64,000 nt of DNA from contig NW_026947484.1 in NCBI RefSeq assembly GCF_034190915.1, positions 212,114,657-212,178,656 of the forward strand, written 5' to 3'. The notes below the pieces were generated by a model. It had not been told where the DNA came from and searched no databases. It was given only the letters and a program-made list of their open reading frames with translations. Below are positions 21,983 through 32,179 of this stretch, one piece after another. Each line of letters starts with the position of its first letter. Within the stretch, counting starts at the first letter, position 1. The position numbers and the translations under genes are program-made. The stretch comes from Cavia porcellus (Eukaryota > Chordata > Mammalia > Rodentia > Caviidae).

Positions 21983-22083
21983 TTTTGGTCTTTTTTATTT
22001 TTTATCAGTACCAGGGATCAAACTCATGACTGCCTGCTTGCAAGGCAGGCATTTATGCTGCTGAGCTAAATCCCCAGCCCCAT
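21983..22083 (-). repeat. ID-type SINE with 14-bp target-site duplication
   Basis: Antisense ID (CAGTACCAGGGATCAAACTC). The flanks ATCATACCTACTTT (21969-21982) and ATCATAGCTACTTT (22084-22097) differ at one base. Confidence 0.92.
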
Positions 22084-22097
22084 ATCATAGCTACTTT

Positions 22098-22825
22098 GGA
22101 GCAGTAGAAAAATAAGATATAATCACTCCTACTTTTGTGATGCAAGACTCTCTTTGTTAATAGTTTTTTTTGGAGAAAATAAAACCAAACAAAATAAAAC
22201 AGAATAGAGTCAGTCAAAACAAAACAAGGAACATGGTACATGACTTTAAAACAAAATACAAGGAAGTGAATAATGGCTACCGTAATCTCTCTTGTTATCT
22301 TCAAAAGAACTACCCATACCATCAGGCATGATAAAGTCAAACAAAATAGTACAGAATAAAACCAATAAAAACAAAACAGTGGAAGCAGTACAGGATTTTA
22401 AAACAAGGTAATAGTAAAACCATAGTGGGTATCAAACAAAATAGTACAGAATAAAACCAATTTAAAAAAATGGAAGCAGTACAGGATTTTAAAACAAGGT
22501 AATAGTAGAATCATAGTGGGTACCGTAATGCATCTTGTTATCTTTAAAGTGGTTGCCTATACCATCAGACATGATACAATCAAATCAAAATGGAATAAAA
22601 TCAGTCAAAATAAAAAATGAAAGCAATACAAGGATTCAAAACAAACTAATAGGAAATCAATAATGGCTACCATAATATATTTTGTTATCTTTGAAATAGC
22701 TGTCCATGCCATCAGATATAACAAAATTAGATAAACAGAAACAGAATAAAGCCAAACTAAATAGAACAATGAAAACAATGTGGGTTTCAAATCATGATAA
22801 TAGATTATCAGTGGCTACAACCTTC
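22098..22825 (+). repeat. AT-rich tandem repeat, unit about 147 bp
   Basis: The landmark GCTACC(G/A)TAAT recurs at about 22276, 22519 and 22666, with a truncated form (GGCTACAACC) near 22812. Spacings are about 243, 147 and 146. The longer step contains a younger internal duplication of about 95 bases (22337-22431 and 22432-22522). Units carry A-rich blocks with TACAGAATAAAACCA and CTTGTTATCTT. I do not recognise the family. A related single stretch lies at 41510-41790. Confidence 0.85.
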
Positions 22826-22983
22826 CCTTTTTAGACATTTCCTCCCTTTCACTTTTACAGGATGTATTGTGCATTTTGGATCCCACCAACTCCGTTAGTT
22901 TTTTATACTAGGGAGACTGTTAATAGTTTTTATTGTGTGTGAAATATATATGCACAGCTTTTTATTTTATGAAAGTGAAATAT

Positions 22984-23116
22984 TTTTGAGAATGTCTCGC
23001 TATATAGTGCAGGCTGGCCTTGAATCCTATGTAGCCCAGGCTGACCTCATGTTGCGGTCATCCTCCTGCCTCAGCCTCCCAAGTGCTTGGATTATAGGCA
23101 TGCACTGGTGCCTAAC
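22984..23116 (-). repeat. B1-type SINE
   Basis: Antisense B1: GAGAATGTCTCGCTATATAG, GTAGCCCAGGCTGACC and GCCTCAGCCTCCCAAGTGC. Confidence 0.9.
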
Positions 23117-24410
23117 TAAAAATGAGCATTCTTTGTCGACTTTTGCATTCTGCTCTTTTTCATCTAGTTTATGTTGAAGATTTTATTATGTAGTGTGACA
23201 GACTGCTCTGTGATGTTACTGCTCAGTCATGAGGCTAAATTTTGCTTTTTAGCACCTGGAAGTTACACATCTTGTTCCCTGTAAGGGGAATGCCATGGAA
23301 GGCGTTGGGTTTGGGACATTTTTCTGAGCATCATGGGGTGGCATACTCTCAGGGACCTACCCCAAGAGCCTTTTAGGATGATGAGGGGCTGCAACACCTC
23401 TGTCTTCCAACAACCCCAGGCACAAGCCAGGAAGAGAGGAAACAGTGCCTCCTGCTTTCTCTTTATGCTATAGGTGTGGCCAGCTGTAGCTGACCCCTCG
23501 GGAAGCAGTGGTTCTTGTCCAATAGAATCAACTCTGCCTTTCGGGAAGTGAATGTAGTATCAGCCTTTTCCTTGATTTTATATATCGCTCTCCAGCTGTC
23601 CTTCACCCTCCTTTCTGGGCTCAGTTGCTAAGTCCCAGGAAAGACCAAAACTCAGTGGAGCCGCAGTGGCTCACAGCCTGCCAGCAGTGAATACCCACTC
23701 CCTGCCTCTGAGCGGGCTCTGTGGCTGACCAAGTTGTCCTGTTGGCACACAATTCCAGCTGTTGCCGGACTGCAGAAGGATGTGATAGGGTCCCGTCATC
23801 GATCCTCTGTGCTCTTCCCAGTGCCCTGCTGCAGTGGGTAAGTTCCTCACCTCTGTCTTGGCCTGGAGGTGGGCGAGACAGGAGTTCCGTCCTCTTTGCG
23901 TTCTGCCTGTCTCAGGTTGGTCTGACCTGTCTTATCGCCTTCCCAGCTCCCGTGTCCTGTCCACACTCAGTCCTGTGCACCTTCCCCACAGAGCGGCCAG
24001 GTGAGCAGGCTGAAGCCACGCTCTGATCTCATCTCCAGTCGTGCACTGTCAGTTGTTCCCTTGGATCCTCAGGGGACCTCAGCATCCTGGGCCTGGTGTA
24101 CAAAGACGAGTCCTGTACAGCCGACTCGACCTTTGCCCCCAGCCACTGCGGCCCTCCCTCCCAGGAGACAGAGCTGCCTGTGCCTTCTTCCCCGCCTGTC
24201 TGCGCCTGTCCCTCCTTACTCCCACATTCCTTGTTCCTTCTGTGCCTCTGTGACTGTCCTTCCAGCCCAGCTAAAGTGTCACCGTGCCTGTCAGCATATT
24301 CCGATTGTCTGTCTCCAAGGAACTTCCTTCTCCTGAACTTGCAGGTGTTCTTTTTTCTCTAGTACCCCTTATTTTCTTCATCGTCCTCCTCTTTTTCTTT
24401 TCTTCTCCCT

Positions 24411-24594
24411 CCTTTTTTTTCTTTACTAGGAATTGAATCTAGGGCCTTTGCCTTGAGCTACATCACAGATTCTTTTCTAATTATTTTTGAGATGGGGCCT
24501 GTCTAAGTCACTGAGTTGCTCAGGCTGGGCAGAGACTTTTGATCCTCCTTCCTCAGCCTCTCGGAGTGCTGGGATTACAGGTGGGCATCACCCC
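24411..24594 (-). repeat. B1-dID dimeric SINE
   Basis: ID half: GGAATTGAATCTAGGGCC, GAGCTACATCACAG. B1 half: GAGATGGGGCCTGTC to GTGCTGGGATTACAGGTGG. It lies 300 bases before the first coding exon. Confidence 0.88.
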
Positions 24595-24896
24595 TTTGCT
24601 TTTCTTTTGCTCCCAGGATGGCATGTTACTCCCCATGGACTGTAAGCTTGTGGGTGGGACGTAATCTTAATCCCTTTAAGCCCTTATGGAGTTGAAGGTG
24701 CAGAGGAAGCGTTGTGGACCCCTTCCTCATTCATGTGATCTCACAGTATAGGGGCGGAACTGGGCTCAGGCCCAATTTGATGTGCTCTCTTTTCCAGCCA
24801 CACTACCTCACTGGGTTTCCTAGAAGCATCCTGGCTTGGATGTTGAAAGAAATCTCTGGCACTCTGTCTTCATCATTGGTGTTTTCCACTTCCTAG

Positions 24897-25057
24897 GTAC
24901 CAGTGACCATGAGATCCCTGTGGCTGCTCAGAACCCCCTTCATGTACAGCCTGCTCTGGGCCTTTTGTGCTTCAGGTGCCAGAGCCCATGAGCCTGGGGC
25001 CAACGCCATCCATCCTGGAAGCGCAGGCCTGAATAAGCACACAGTGCATGACCAAGA
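24897..25057 (+). other. MCFD2: MCFD2 exon 2 (start codon, signal peptide)
   Basis: The acceptor is a pyrimidine-rich tract ending in AG at 24895-24896, and the donor is AGA|GTACGT at 25058. Twelve untranslated bases precede the ATG at 24909. The exon codes for residues 1-49 and the first two bases of Glu50. It covers the signal peptide and the poorly conserved mature N terminus. Confidence 0.93.
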
Positions 25058-26824
25058 GTACGTATCACCTGGACGGGAGTCTCCCCATCCTTTGCAGCCA
25101 GTTGCAAGGGTACCCTTGGTCCTGTACCTTCCTCACTTTCATACAACTCAGGGGTGCTTATTTCTGAAAGCTGCCTCTCATTTGGGTGTTCTTTTCTTAC
25201 TACGGAGTCACATTGAGGCCCAGATGAATAAATTACTTGTCTGAGTTCAGTCTTTCTCTTTACCAGAGGTAGACAGACATACACAGATCAACATGCATAT
25301 GCATATGCATGCACAGGCGCAGTAGCTATCCTGAGCTACTTATCTAACCCTTCTGTTCATTTTTTATTTTTTAAAAACAGGGTCTTGCCCAGTCTGGCCT
25401 CAATTTCAGAACCCACTTGCTACAGTCTCCCAAGTAGTTAAGGTTATAGGCAGGTGCCACTGCCCCCCAGCTGAAGCTTAAGATCTTGAACTTTTTGGAG
25501 CCCTCACAGTTTTGGCGTGATCTGACTCTTATTTCTAGGCATATCATGGAGCATCTTGAAGGTGTCATTAACAAACCAGAGGTGACAATGTCCCCACAAG
25601 AATTACAGCTCCATTACTTCAAAATGCACGACTATGATGGCAATAGCTTGCTTGACGGCTTAGAGCTCTCCATAGCCATCACTCATGTGCATAAAGAGGT
25701 AGGTCCGACTGCGCCTGGGGAGGAGTCCCAGTCCCGGTGCTCTGTGCTGCCCTTGTGCCTCAGTAGCACCGCTTCTCCTCCCTGCTGCTCTGCTGGCTCC
25801 CAGTCACTGCTTCTTCCCGAGGGGTGTCCTGTGGAGCAGAGGCCCCAGGCTGCCACTTGTATCTTGAGCTCTGTGTCCCGTTTCCTGCTGTACAGCAGAG
25901 TATAGGAGCCGGCCCTAAAGAGACAGGGGACAGCCCCGGTGCAGAGCCAGGGGAGGAAGCTGTTGCAGCAGAGAACATGGCAAATCAGCACCAAAGCACG
26001 AGGACCTCAGGTGGCTGAGGGTTGGTGTCACTCCGTACAGATTAGCTGCTTGTCCCTTGGCTACAGCCTCCCGTCTTTCATTGAGGAAGCTGAAATCAAG
26101 ATCTGGCTCCTTCAGAGTCACTGTGGCTGCATCAGCAGCCCAGAGTGCAGGTTGGGGTTTTCTCTGGAGGCAGCAGGGAGCACTGGCAGTTCATGCAGTA
26201 GAGGGACAGGTTTGGGAAGGTCCTGTGAGTGGAAGCAGGTTAATGGTCAGACCGACAGACAGAGTGGTTTTGGGAAAGGGAGCTGGGGTTGTATCCACGA
26301 CAGACAAGGACAGTGTGTGGCCGTAGAGGGGAAGTGAGGATGCAGGAGGTGTGGCAAAGGAGGAATCAGCTAAGGCTGTGCTGGCCCTGGCTACCCTGCT
26401 TCTTTCATTTTTTACAGTACTGGGGATTGTATCTAGGGGCCTCACACTGAGCTACATTCTCAGCTTTTTTATTGACATTTAAAAAAAATTTTTTTTAAAT
26501 AGGATGTTGCTGAGTCACTCAGTTGCCCAGGCTAGGCACAAACTGATGGATGAGTTTGTGGGTTCCTGGAAGTAGCCATACGTTACATCACAGGAGTTTT
26601 TGGACACATGTGAGCGTGGACATTTTGGATGTTAGCTCAGCACTTCCTCCAGCAAGTGCCCAACTCATCCTTGTCTGATTTCTGTTTTGTAGGAAGGAAG
26701 TGAGCAGTTGCCACCTATGAGTGAAGATGAACTGATTAGCATAATTGATGGTGTTTTGAAAGACGATGACAGGAACAACGACGGATACATTGATTATGCT
26801 GAATTTGCAAAATTACTACAGTAA
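24909..26824 (+). CDS. MCFD2: MCFD2, multiple coagulation factor deficiency protein 2 (three coding exons)
   Basis: The coding join is 24909-25057, 25539-25698 and 26693-26824 (stop TAA), giving 146 residues. Introns are GT-AG with phases 2 and 0. MCFD2 is a soluble luminal protein that binds LMAN1 and loads factors V and VIII into COPII vesicles for ER-to-Golgi transport. Residues 1-26 form a signal peptide ending ARA. EF hand 1 has its calcium loop at residues 81-92 ([12 protein letters not shown]) and EF hand 2 at 129-140 ([12 protein letters not shown]). Positions D122, D129 and I136, sites of human disease mutations, are unchanged. The length equals human MCFD2, but the codon aligned with human Met1 is GTG at 24903, so I start at the ATG at 24909, equivalent to human Met3. 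The first residues read [10 protein letters not shown]. The segment between signal peptide and EF hands is the most divergent from human. Identity is near certain; the start is likely. Confidence 0.97.
25374..25470 (-). repeat. B1-type SINE, partial, in MCFD2 intron 2
   Basis: Antisense and diverged: AACAGGGTCTTGCCCAGTC, CAGTCTCCCAAGTAG, ATAGGCAGGTGCCACTG. Its right end is about 70 bases before the exon 3 acceptor. Confidence 0.75.
25539..25698 (+). other. MCFD2: MCFD2 exon 3 (EF hand 1)
   Basis: The acceptor is TTATTTCTAG at 25529-25538 and the donor is GAG|GTAGGT at 25699. The exon completes Glu50 and runs to Glu103. It contains the strongly conserved stretch from His51 and the first calcium loop. 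Confidence 0.95.
26413..26560 (-). repeat. B1-dID dimeric SINE, degraded, in MCFD2 intron 3
   Basis: ID half: GTACTGGGGATTGTATC, GAGCTACATTCTCAGC. B1 half only in part: GTTGCCCAGGCTAGGCAC. Confidence 0.75.
26693..26824 (+). other. MCFD2: MCFD2 exon 4, coding part (EF hand 2)
   Basis: The acceptor is TCTGTTTTGTAG ending at 26692. The exon encodes residues 104-146 and then TAA at 26822-26824. It includes the second calcium loop (129-140) and the C-terminal LLQ end. The same exon continues into the 3'UTR. Confidence 0.95.
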
Positions 26825-27756
26825 AAGCTGTCTGGCCATCTGGTTCTATGCAAACATGACCTGTGATAATGTGATGGAATGCTTTTGGTAAAGTGAAGTA
26901 ACTCATTTACAGCTACTGCTGCAGCAGTTTGGTAAAAATCTGTAGCAATTTATTACACTGGGGTGAGAAAGAAGCATCAACAGGAATAGAAGATAAACTA
27001 TCTAGTAGTCCCTAAGTGCTGTTGTATCTCTTACTGGACAAGGGCTTAATTAAATAATCCTTTTGAAGGTGTTGAAAAATTGGAGCCCAGAACTCAGGAA
27101 CCTAACCGTAGAACTCTGCTCTTTTCTTGATTTTGATACATGCGACCTGGAAAGTAGAACAGAAAGCTTTGCCAAGTGGACACGCTTTTCAGTAACAGGG
27201 AAGGAAGGGGTGGAGTGAATGCCAGACTTGTCCCCCTTGGTCCTGTGTCTTCTGGTGAGCGTGGCCAGCATTGTGCAGTTCCCATGGCCTAGGCGATCAC
27301 TTCCTCAGGGTGAGTGGCTCTTTATTATAATAGACTGTGTCAAAGTCACAGCGTAAGATTGTCAGATACTGAGTTTAGCCATCTACAGTCTAAGATTCTG
27401 TATCCCCTGGCATTTTGGATGATAAACCACTGGCCTAAGTCATTAACCTTCTTCAGATTTTCAGTATTTTATATAACTCCTGCCACATCCTCTTTATTTT
27501 ACTTCTTTCCTGTGGTCTTCAGCCTGGGAGAGATTCTGAATTTAAAGTGTTCTCTCGTCAGTAGCACATGTTTTTAGCTTTCTTAATATTCGTATTTGAC
27601 TCTCGTTTCCAGGGTTTCCTTATTATATTTAGGAACTTTTAGGAATGTGAGGATTTAGGAAAGAAGGTCTAAGTCATTAGCTGCTCTAGCCTAAGTAGGA
27701 AGTGAGAAGAGCTTTCACCAGAAACAGTGATTAAGCTGATCCAAGTTCTTCTTTCC

Positions 27757-27834
27757 TTTTGTATTGCTGGGGATCGAACCCAGGATCTCACACACACCAG
27801 GCCAGCGCTCTACCACTGTGCTGCAACCCTACCC
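27757..27834 (-). repeat. Antisense ID-type SINE within the MCFD2 3'UTR
   Basis: GCTGGGGATCGAACCCAGG, CAGCGCTCTACCACTG. It belongs to the classic ID form, not the CGGTACCG subfamily, and would be part of the mature mRNA. Confidence 0.88.
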
Positions 27835-28246
27835 CTTGATGCAAGATCTACTTTGAAGGAATGTTGTTTAAATTACCTCTTCCAGCCTGAATACATGAGT
27901 TCTTTCAGGAAAGAGTAGAGAGGGAAGCCTAAAACCTCTTTCAACAGTGTGAATCTTAGTAGTATTTGGAAGTGGGAAGCTGCAGACGGGTTTGTTGAAT
28001 GTGATAGTCACGCTAGAATGGAAAACCTAAAATGCTAGTTGAATGGGAAAAAGAAACTGCATAAAGTTTGCTGCAAGACGCATAGAGACTTATTTTCTTT
28101 ATTAAAGTATTCTTATAAGAAAAATACGTATTTGTAAAAATGGTTTCCTGTGTCATGTTTTGTGCAATTAGAGCTAACTTGTAAACTATTCTTGTAATAT
28201 CTCATTGTTTTGAAAGATTTATATAATGAATCGTGGATATCTGACC

Positions 28247-28252
28247 AATAAA
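28247..28252 (+). terminator. MCFD2: Canonical poly(A) signal of MCFD2
   Basis: AATAAA lies 1.42 kb after the stop codon. A T/G-rich stretch follows at about 28290-28315, as expected of a cleavage-stimulating downstream element. A B1-dID SINE begins 140 bases later, marking the return to repeat-rich intergenic DNA. Confidence 0.75.
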
Positions 28253-28393
28253 ACAAAAATGATCTGCACTTGGCTTTGCCCGCACGAAGGGCTTGTTTGT
28301 TCAGCGAAGGTGTTTGCATCTGCTTGCTTCTCACGTAGGGGCTGTGACCATGCTGAGCTATACCCTGTCTCCATTTTTGTTTGGTTGTGTAGT

Positions 28394-28561
28394 TCTGGGA
28401 ACTGATCCCAGGGCCTTTGCACTGAGCCACATCTCCAGCCCTTTATTTTTTTATTTTGAGACAGGGTCTTGCTAATTCACTAATTTGTCCAGGCTGGACT
28501 TGAACTTGTGATCTTCCTGCCTCAGCCTCTGAGTGCTGGGAACTTACGTGTACACCCCCAC
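28394..28561 (-). repeat. B1-dID dimeric SINE
   Basis: ID half: GAACTGATCCCAGGGCC, GAGCCACATCTCCAGCCC. B1 half: GAGACAGGGTCTTGC to TGAGTGCTGGGAACTTACG. It starts 140 bases after the MCFD2 poly(A) signal. Confidence 0.9.
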
Positions 28562-28742
28562 TCCAGGTTTACCTTGCTTCTTTTTCAGGATAGATTCTCC
28601 ATATTCAGTCACTGCACCCATTTAGGCGTCTTTGCCCCTTCTGAGTGAAATCACAGACACCCCCACCTTCCCACCCCACACTGAAGAACGAACCCAGTGA
28701 CTTCACACTGGACTATTTTATCAACCTTTTAAAAAAGACTAT

Positions 28743-28857
28743 TTTGAGAGAGTCTCCCCATGCTGCCAAGTTGTCCAGGCTGGGCTTGAATGTTCAGTCC
28801 ACCTGCCTCTCCTCCCAGAGTGCTGGAACTGCAGATGTATGCCGCCTTGCCTGGCTG
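28743..28857 (-). repeat. B1-type SINE, diverged
   Basis: GAGAGAGTCTCCCCATGC, CAAGTTGTCCAGGCTGGGC, GAGTGCTGGAACTGCAG, GCCTTGCCTGGCT. Confidence 0.85.
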
Positions 28858-29296
28858 GATCTTTCTTTAGCCACATGCAGACTATGACAGCCTTCTCTAG
28901 GAGAGTACAATGTTTTCCCTTGAGCCTGAAATTTGCCAGAAATTTTCATGAGATAACTTTGAAACCTCCCAGGCCCAAGCTTAAAACAGTCTCCCTGGCC
29001 TGCTGGAGATGATACATTTCATTCTGCCTGTTGAAAAGGAAATTATTCTTTCATCCTCCCAAGAGACTTGGTCCTTAGACCCGACCCTTCTTGGGGAGCT
29101 GCCCTCTGGAAGGTCTTGGTGACCAGGCTCACAGCTGGAGGCACCTTAAAATGATGCCGGCTGGAGGGGTGGGGGAGGCGGTACTTGAGGAAGGTTGCTC
29201 ACCACAGGCAGGGTGGAGCCTCCTCCGGCTGGGACATAAAGAGGAGGGATGGGCATGAGCTTTCATCGGTTGCTGTTTGTTTTTATTTATTTATTT

Positions 29297-29353
29297 TGCG
29301 GTACTAGGGATCGAACTCATGACCTTAGGCCACTGAGCTAAATCCCAGCCCCA
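29297..29353 (-). repeat. ID-type SINE, internally deleted
   Basis: GGTACTAGGGATCGAACTCA joins directly to GACCTTAGGCCACTGAGC. The anticodon-arm portion is missing. Confidence 0.85.
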
Positions 29354-29559
29354 TTGTTTGCTTTTAAAATTTATATCGTGTTCTTCGAACTTGGGGACTC
29401 GCACACAGATGAAAAGTTTCTCCTGTGCTCCCCATATCACAATGCCACACCCTCTGGCACCTCACCTCCTTTCTCTCCATCCTCCTAACAAGGGGGAAAA
29501 GGTACTACTGCTGCTGGTGGCCTCAAGATCTCTGAGTACCAGAAAAGGGATTGTGGGAG

Positions 29560-30010
29560 CAATTGACGCTAGAAATTGACTACATGGGTGCAAGACTATG
29601 GCATGGCCAGGGCATCCCTGTACCAAAAAGACCCCCCTGGGGCAAGCCACTTGAAGTTGGTGCAGCCCAGAAAAACACCAGGCCCCTAGGCAATCCACAC
29701 AATAGCCTAGTCCCCTAGGCTGTGGGGTTGAAGTGGACATCAGCCTCCCGAGTGTATAAAGATGCCACACTGGCTGAGCAGTTTCTTTCCTCCTACCAGC
29801 AGGGTAAGGACTCCACCGACCCCAGCTTTGTCTCTTACTTTCTTGTCGCTTTCTTTGTGTCTTATTTTCTTTGTCTCTTATTTCTCTAGCAGTCCTTTAC
29901 CCCAAGAACCTCTAGAGCCACAGCGCTCCAGGGTCTGTTCCCACCTGTTCCTGAACTAATGAAGGTGGTCCTGGGAATCCTGTCAGACCCGTGAGAGGGA
30001 CACTTCTGGT
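29560..30010 (+). repeat. Possible LTR
   Basis: A TATA box (TATAAA, 29755-29760) is followed by a long T/C-rich stretch and then a G-rich end, an arrangement seen in some endogenous retrovirus LTRs. No primer-binding site or internal gene is seen. An 18-bp direct repeat, GAGGGACACTTCTGGTCC at 29995-30012 and 30013-30030, lies at its right edge. Confidence 0.35.
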
Positions 30011-30207
30011 CCGAGGGACACTTCTGGTCCGCCCTACTTCAGTGCACAATACATGCTCACCTGGTGTTTATACAAAGAAACAAACAGCAGGAGACCCTTC
30101 AAGCCCTGCCCTGAGCTGTCTGCATCTCCACAGCACCCCTGCCCAGTCTCCAGTGAGGGACAGGCTGGCTCCTCAGCTAGCAGGACAGCAGATAACCAAG
30201 TGCCCAC

Positions 30208-30275
30208 AGGCCATACTGAGTGCTTTACCTACTTTAGGTTTCATTGTGTTAAGCCTCCTAACCACTCTAGGTAAC
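30208..30275 (-). repeat. MIR-like SINE fragment
   Basis: GAGTGCTTTACCTACTTTAG, TAAGCCTCCTAACCACTCTA and GGTAACTTATAC follow the antisense tail of MIR-type elements. Confidence 0.5.
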
Positions 30276-30338
30276 TTATACTTTGATGTTTTGTTTTATT
30301 GTTGGTTTGGTTTTGCTTTGCTTTCCTTTTTGTCTTGT

Positions 30339-30594
30339 TGAGCCGGGTCTCATTATGCAGTTCAGGTTGACCTTGAGCTCACTTTGTAGACCAGGCAGGC
30401 TGGCCTTGAACTAGCAAAGATCATCCTGCCTCAGCCTCCCAAGTGCTGGGATTACAGGCATGCACCACCACACTAGGCTGCTTTTGTTTTGAGACATGAT
30501 CTCACTATGCTGTCTGGGTTGGCCCTAAATTCACTATGTAGGCCAGGCTGGCCTTGGACCGTGATCCTCCTGTGGCAACCTCTCAAGTGCTGGG
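30339..30594 (-). repeat. Two adjacent antisense B1-type SINEs
   Basis: The first, 30339-30479, is full length with a duplicated module and a GCATGCACCACCACAC end. The second, 30489-30594, is truncated at its 5' end (GAGACATGATCTCACTATGC to CAAGTGCTGGG). Confidence 0.9.
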
Positions 30595-32179
30595 TAGTTA
30601 ATTTTTAGATAAGAAACCAAAGTTTTAGAAATTTTAAAGAAATGTCAAATTTCTGCTCTGAAGAAGTTGGACCAGAGATGCTCTTACCTTGAAACATGAA
30701 GCTGAGGGAGGGGGTGGGGGTCATCACAGAACACAGCATCTGGGTTCTGCACTGGATCACTTGCTGTGGGTGGGTGCCCTGGGAAGGTCAGAGGTCCCTT
30801 TCCAGGAGATACTGAACCTCCCTATGGAAAGTGAGGTGTCTCAGCATGGAAGGCTCTGGGTGACATCATCACCTACATGTGCTGTCTGAGCTTCCCATCA
30901 CCCCCCACTGGGGCAGTGCGGGGTGGGGGGGAGGACATGCAGCCATGCCAGCCATGGACACAGGGCCCTGCTGTGCAGGGAGTAGGTGGAGAGCTCACAG
31001 AGGTCTTATAGCACGACAGGGGTAGGGGAATGGGGACCGACCCAAGTGGCTAGGCTGCCTCGAGACTGAATTAGGCGGAGTACCCCTTTCTCTGGCTGTG
31101 GGGATATCTAAGAAAGTTGGGCAGGGGTCTGTCCATGGTCTGTGCCCCTGAGAAGAGATGGGACACCCAGCCAAGGTGGTCTGGGGGGAGGGCTTGGATG
31201 TTGGGAGCCAGGGCGCGGTGAGTAGCGTGTGAGGGCTGGTGGGTGAGGCGATCTGTGGTGTGCAGCGCTGCACAGACTCCGCTGGTGTGAGATGGGGACG
31301 TGGTGACCATGTTCAAAGGGATAGGGATGCCGTGGGTGCTGAGCCAGGTGTGCCTGCATGGCTTTTCCTAAGGGCTTCAGAAGTGACCATTCTTATGGGT
31401 TAACAGGGGCCAGGAAGCCATCAATAACAATCTATCAGCAGCCCAGGTAAGTCACTGGCTGGGGAGAAGATGGCACAGAGCAGGAGTAGAGATAGACAGA
31501 GACTTCATGGAGCCAGAGGGGAAGTCCTAGGGCCACAGCTGATGACCTCTGCCTCGGGGTGAGGCTTCCAGTCTGAGGCTTTGTGCTCCTCTCTCATGGA
31601 GGCTGGGCTCACCTTTGGTCAGCTCCAAGAAAGTGGGTGCACCTGCACCTCCCCACCCTGCCCCACTGGCCAGAGATTTGGGGGTTAGGCTGGCACTTCT
31701 ACCCAGTCTGAGCCAGTAGGTTTTTCTCTCAAGGACTAAGACACAGTCGCAGGGAGGTGTGCGTGGAGAACCGTGATGCTGCTCAATATGCAGGGGGCAG
31801 AATTCGTGAAAGCTGAACCTCAGGCTCCACCAAGATCAGCTGAGTCAGAATCTACTTTCAACCGATCTTGGGTGACTGCCAGGCGTGAGTCACCTGGAGA
31901 AGCCCTGCCATAGAGATCTGGTCTGCAGGTACTGCTGTCAAGACTTCGGAGCGGACTTGTTCTTGTCTTTGGTTTCCAGTGGGCTCCCTTTGAATTGAAT
32001 CACCTGTTCTAACTCCTGCCCGCTTGGGTTCTGCAGTGAACCTTACTTGTGCATGTGGGCAAGCTGAGTGTGTAGGGGACTGGGAGATGCGAGTAAGTGT
32101 TGTAACCTATATAAAACCCCCTCATAGGTCTCCCCGGAGGCAAGAGAAAGATCAAAGGTAACTCTAAGAGCAGAACAGG

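Larger units (their letters stand above)
18709..24896 (+). other. MCFD2: MCFD2 intron 1 (inferred)
   Basis: The first 400 bases are still CpG-rich. Between 19475 and 21790 the sequence looks unique and I recognise nothing. The rest holds two B1s, an ID, the AT-rich tandem repeat and a B1-dID. A GC-richer piece at 23640-24360 has good donor-like sites (GTAAGT at 23838 and GTGAGC at 24001) and could hide an alternative 5' exon, but no acceptor or conserved sequence supports that. Confidence 0.6.
26825..28270 (+). other. MCFD2: MCFD2 3' untranslated region
   Basis: About 1.45 kb separates the stop codon from the AATAAA at 28247-28252. It has no splice-like break and one intruding ID SINE in antisense orientation (27757-27834). 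An ATTAAA at 28101-28106 could be an alternative upstream poly(A) signal. The end point is inferred as 10-25 bases past the hexamer. Confidence 0.75.

Noticed and set aside
24903..24908. GTG at the position of the human MCFD2 start codon used as initiator
   Set aside because: GTG initiation is rare in mammals, and a good in-frame ATG follows six bases later at 24909.
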